From Acidobacteriota bacterium (GTDB lineage Bacteria > Acidobacteriota > Thermoanaerobaculia > UBA5066): DNA of 40,911 nucleotides. Both the position numbers and the translations under genes were made by a program. Positions 40,596 through 40,911 of the stretch are shown in pieces. Where the stretch lies: the NCBI GenBank assembly GCA_029567505.1, contig JAKPXO010000105.1:1-40911 (forward strand), given 5' to 3'. The notes under the pieces were generated by a model. The model did not search any database. It was not told the origin of the DNA and saw only the letters and a program-made list of their open reading frames with translations. The first letter of the stretch is position 1; every line of letters starts with the position of its first letter.

Positions 40596-40911
40596 ATGCC
40601 CGAAGCCCCCGCCGGCCTCCGCCGCCCCGAGTTCCCCCGCTCCGCCCGCTACGACGCCGACTTCCTCCTCGACAACCAGATGGGGCCGTGCGCGATCTGG
40701 CTCCTCGAGTGGCTCTGCGAGAAGTTCCCGCTCGCCCCCGGCGCGCGGGTCCTCGACCTCGGCTGCGGGAAGGCGATGACGTCGGTCTTCCTCGCGAAGG
40801 AGTACGGCGCGAAGGTCCACGCCGTCGACCTCTGGATGAGCCCCGACAAGAACTGGGAGCGGGTCGCCGGTGCGGGCGCCGCCGACCTCGTCTGCCCGGT
40901 GCGCGCCGAGG
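40596..40911 (+). CDS. SAM-dependent methyltransferase, cut by window end
   Basis: The N-terminal 105 residues of a class I SAM methyltransferase are visible. The SAM motif is ARVLDLGCGKAMTSVFLAKE at about 50-69, followed by AKVHAVDLWM as the second strand. The frame stays open to the end of the window. GAAGGAG precedes the ATG at 40596; an in-frame ATG at 40566 exists but has no such site. The substrate cannot be told from the fragment. Confidence 0.8.
   Translation, partial: MPEAPAGLRRPEFPRSARYDADFLLDNQMGPCAIWLLEWLCEKFPLAPGARVLDLGCGKAMTSVFLAKEYGAKVHAVDLWMSPDKNWERVAGAGAADLVCPVRAE

Noticed and set aside
1-40911. tRNA, rRNA or CRISPR array
   Set aside because: No TPsiC-like GGTTCGAATCC arm with a paired acceptor stem, no rRNA-like sequence and no evenly spaced direct repeats were seen.

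Overview
The window is GC-rich bacterial chromosome, about 70% GC by eye, and densely coded. It contains no tRNA or rRNA gene that I can see. The gene content suggests an Acidobacteriota-like organism, perhaps of the Thermoanaerobaculia type. The signs are a beta-propeller sensor fused to a Ser/Thr kinase, a tricorn-like S41 protease, paired methyltransferases with regulatory domains, and many small lipoproteins. This assignment is inference from gene style, not from a marker gene.

Positions 1-6035 look accessory. All intact genes there lie on the + strand, are small and poorly characterised, and are separated by long GC-rich spacers with inverted repeats. They are a secreted protein whose 3' end merges with a decayed IS3-type transposase, a lipoprotein, a carbonic-anhydrase-like protein lacking one zinc ligand, a DUF4287 protein, two small membrane proteins and a TonB-C lipoprotein. 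In their midst is a full-length integron-type integrase (2976-3989). It has all the tyrosine-recombinase residues and the extra IntI-specific patch, yet I find no convincing attC array.

Positions 6036-12785 hold a small lipoprotein, an L,D-transpeptidase, an ACT-domain protein and then a compact minus-strand lysine/diaminopimelate operon, asd-lysC-dapB-dapA-dapD. Most joins overlap by 4 bases. A perfect 10-bp terminator-like hairpin lies between the operon and the upstream symporter gene, where it could act as an attenuator.

Positions 12782-23228 form a roughly symmetric divergent block. To the left run an ABC1/UbiB-like kinase, a methyltransferase and a PutP-type symporter. To the right run 2-oxoacid dehydrogenase E1 alpha, E1 beta and E2, a paralogous methyltransferase and lipB. 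LipB starts the lipoylation that E2 needs. A good sigma70-type promoter sits in the divergent gap. No E3 and no lipA are present.

Positions 23311-25741 hold a diverged Fur-like regulator, a proline-rich secreted protein and two secreted Cys-rich small proteins, closed by a strong terminator. Positions 25880-35836 hold the propeller-kinase, a TPR protein, a ferritin-like protein, a DUF134 protein overlapping a D-cysteine-desulfhydrase-like gene, and the large S41 protease, all on the + strand. The right end has a Cys-containing unknown, a lipoprotein phospholipase D/cardiolipin-synthase-like enzyme, a cysteine desulfurase fused to selenophosphate synthetase (one 737-residue chain), a DUF1801 protein and a methyltransferase cut by the window edge.

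The most noteworthy systems are the integron integrase without recognisable cassettes, the NifS-SelD fusion, the propeller-kinase one-protein signalling system, the lysine operon leader hairpin and the mirrored methyltransferase pair.
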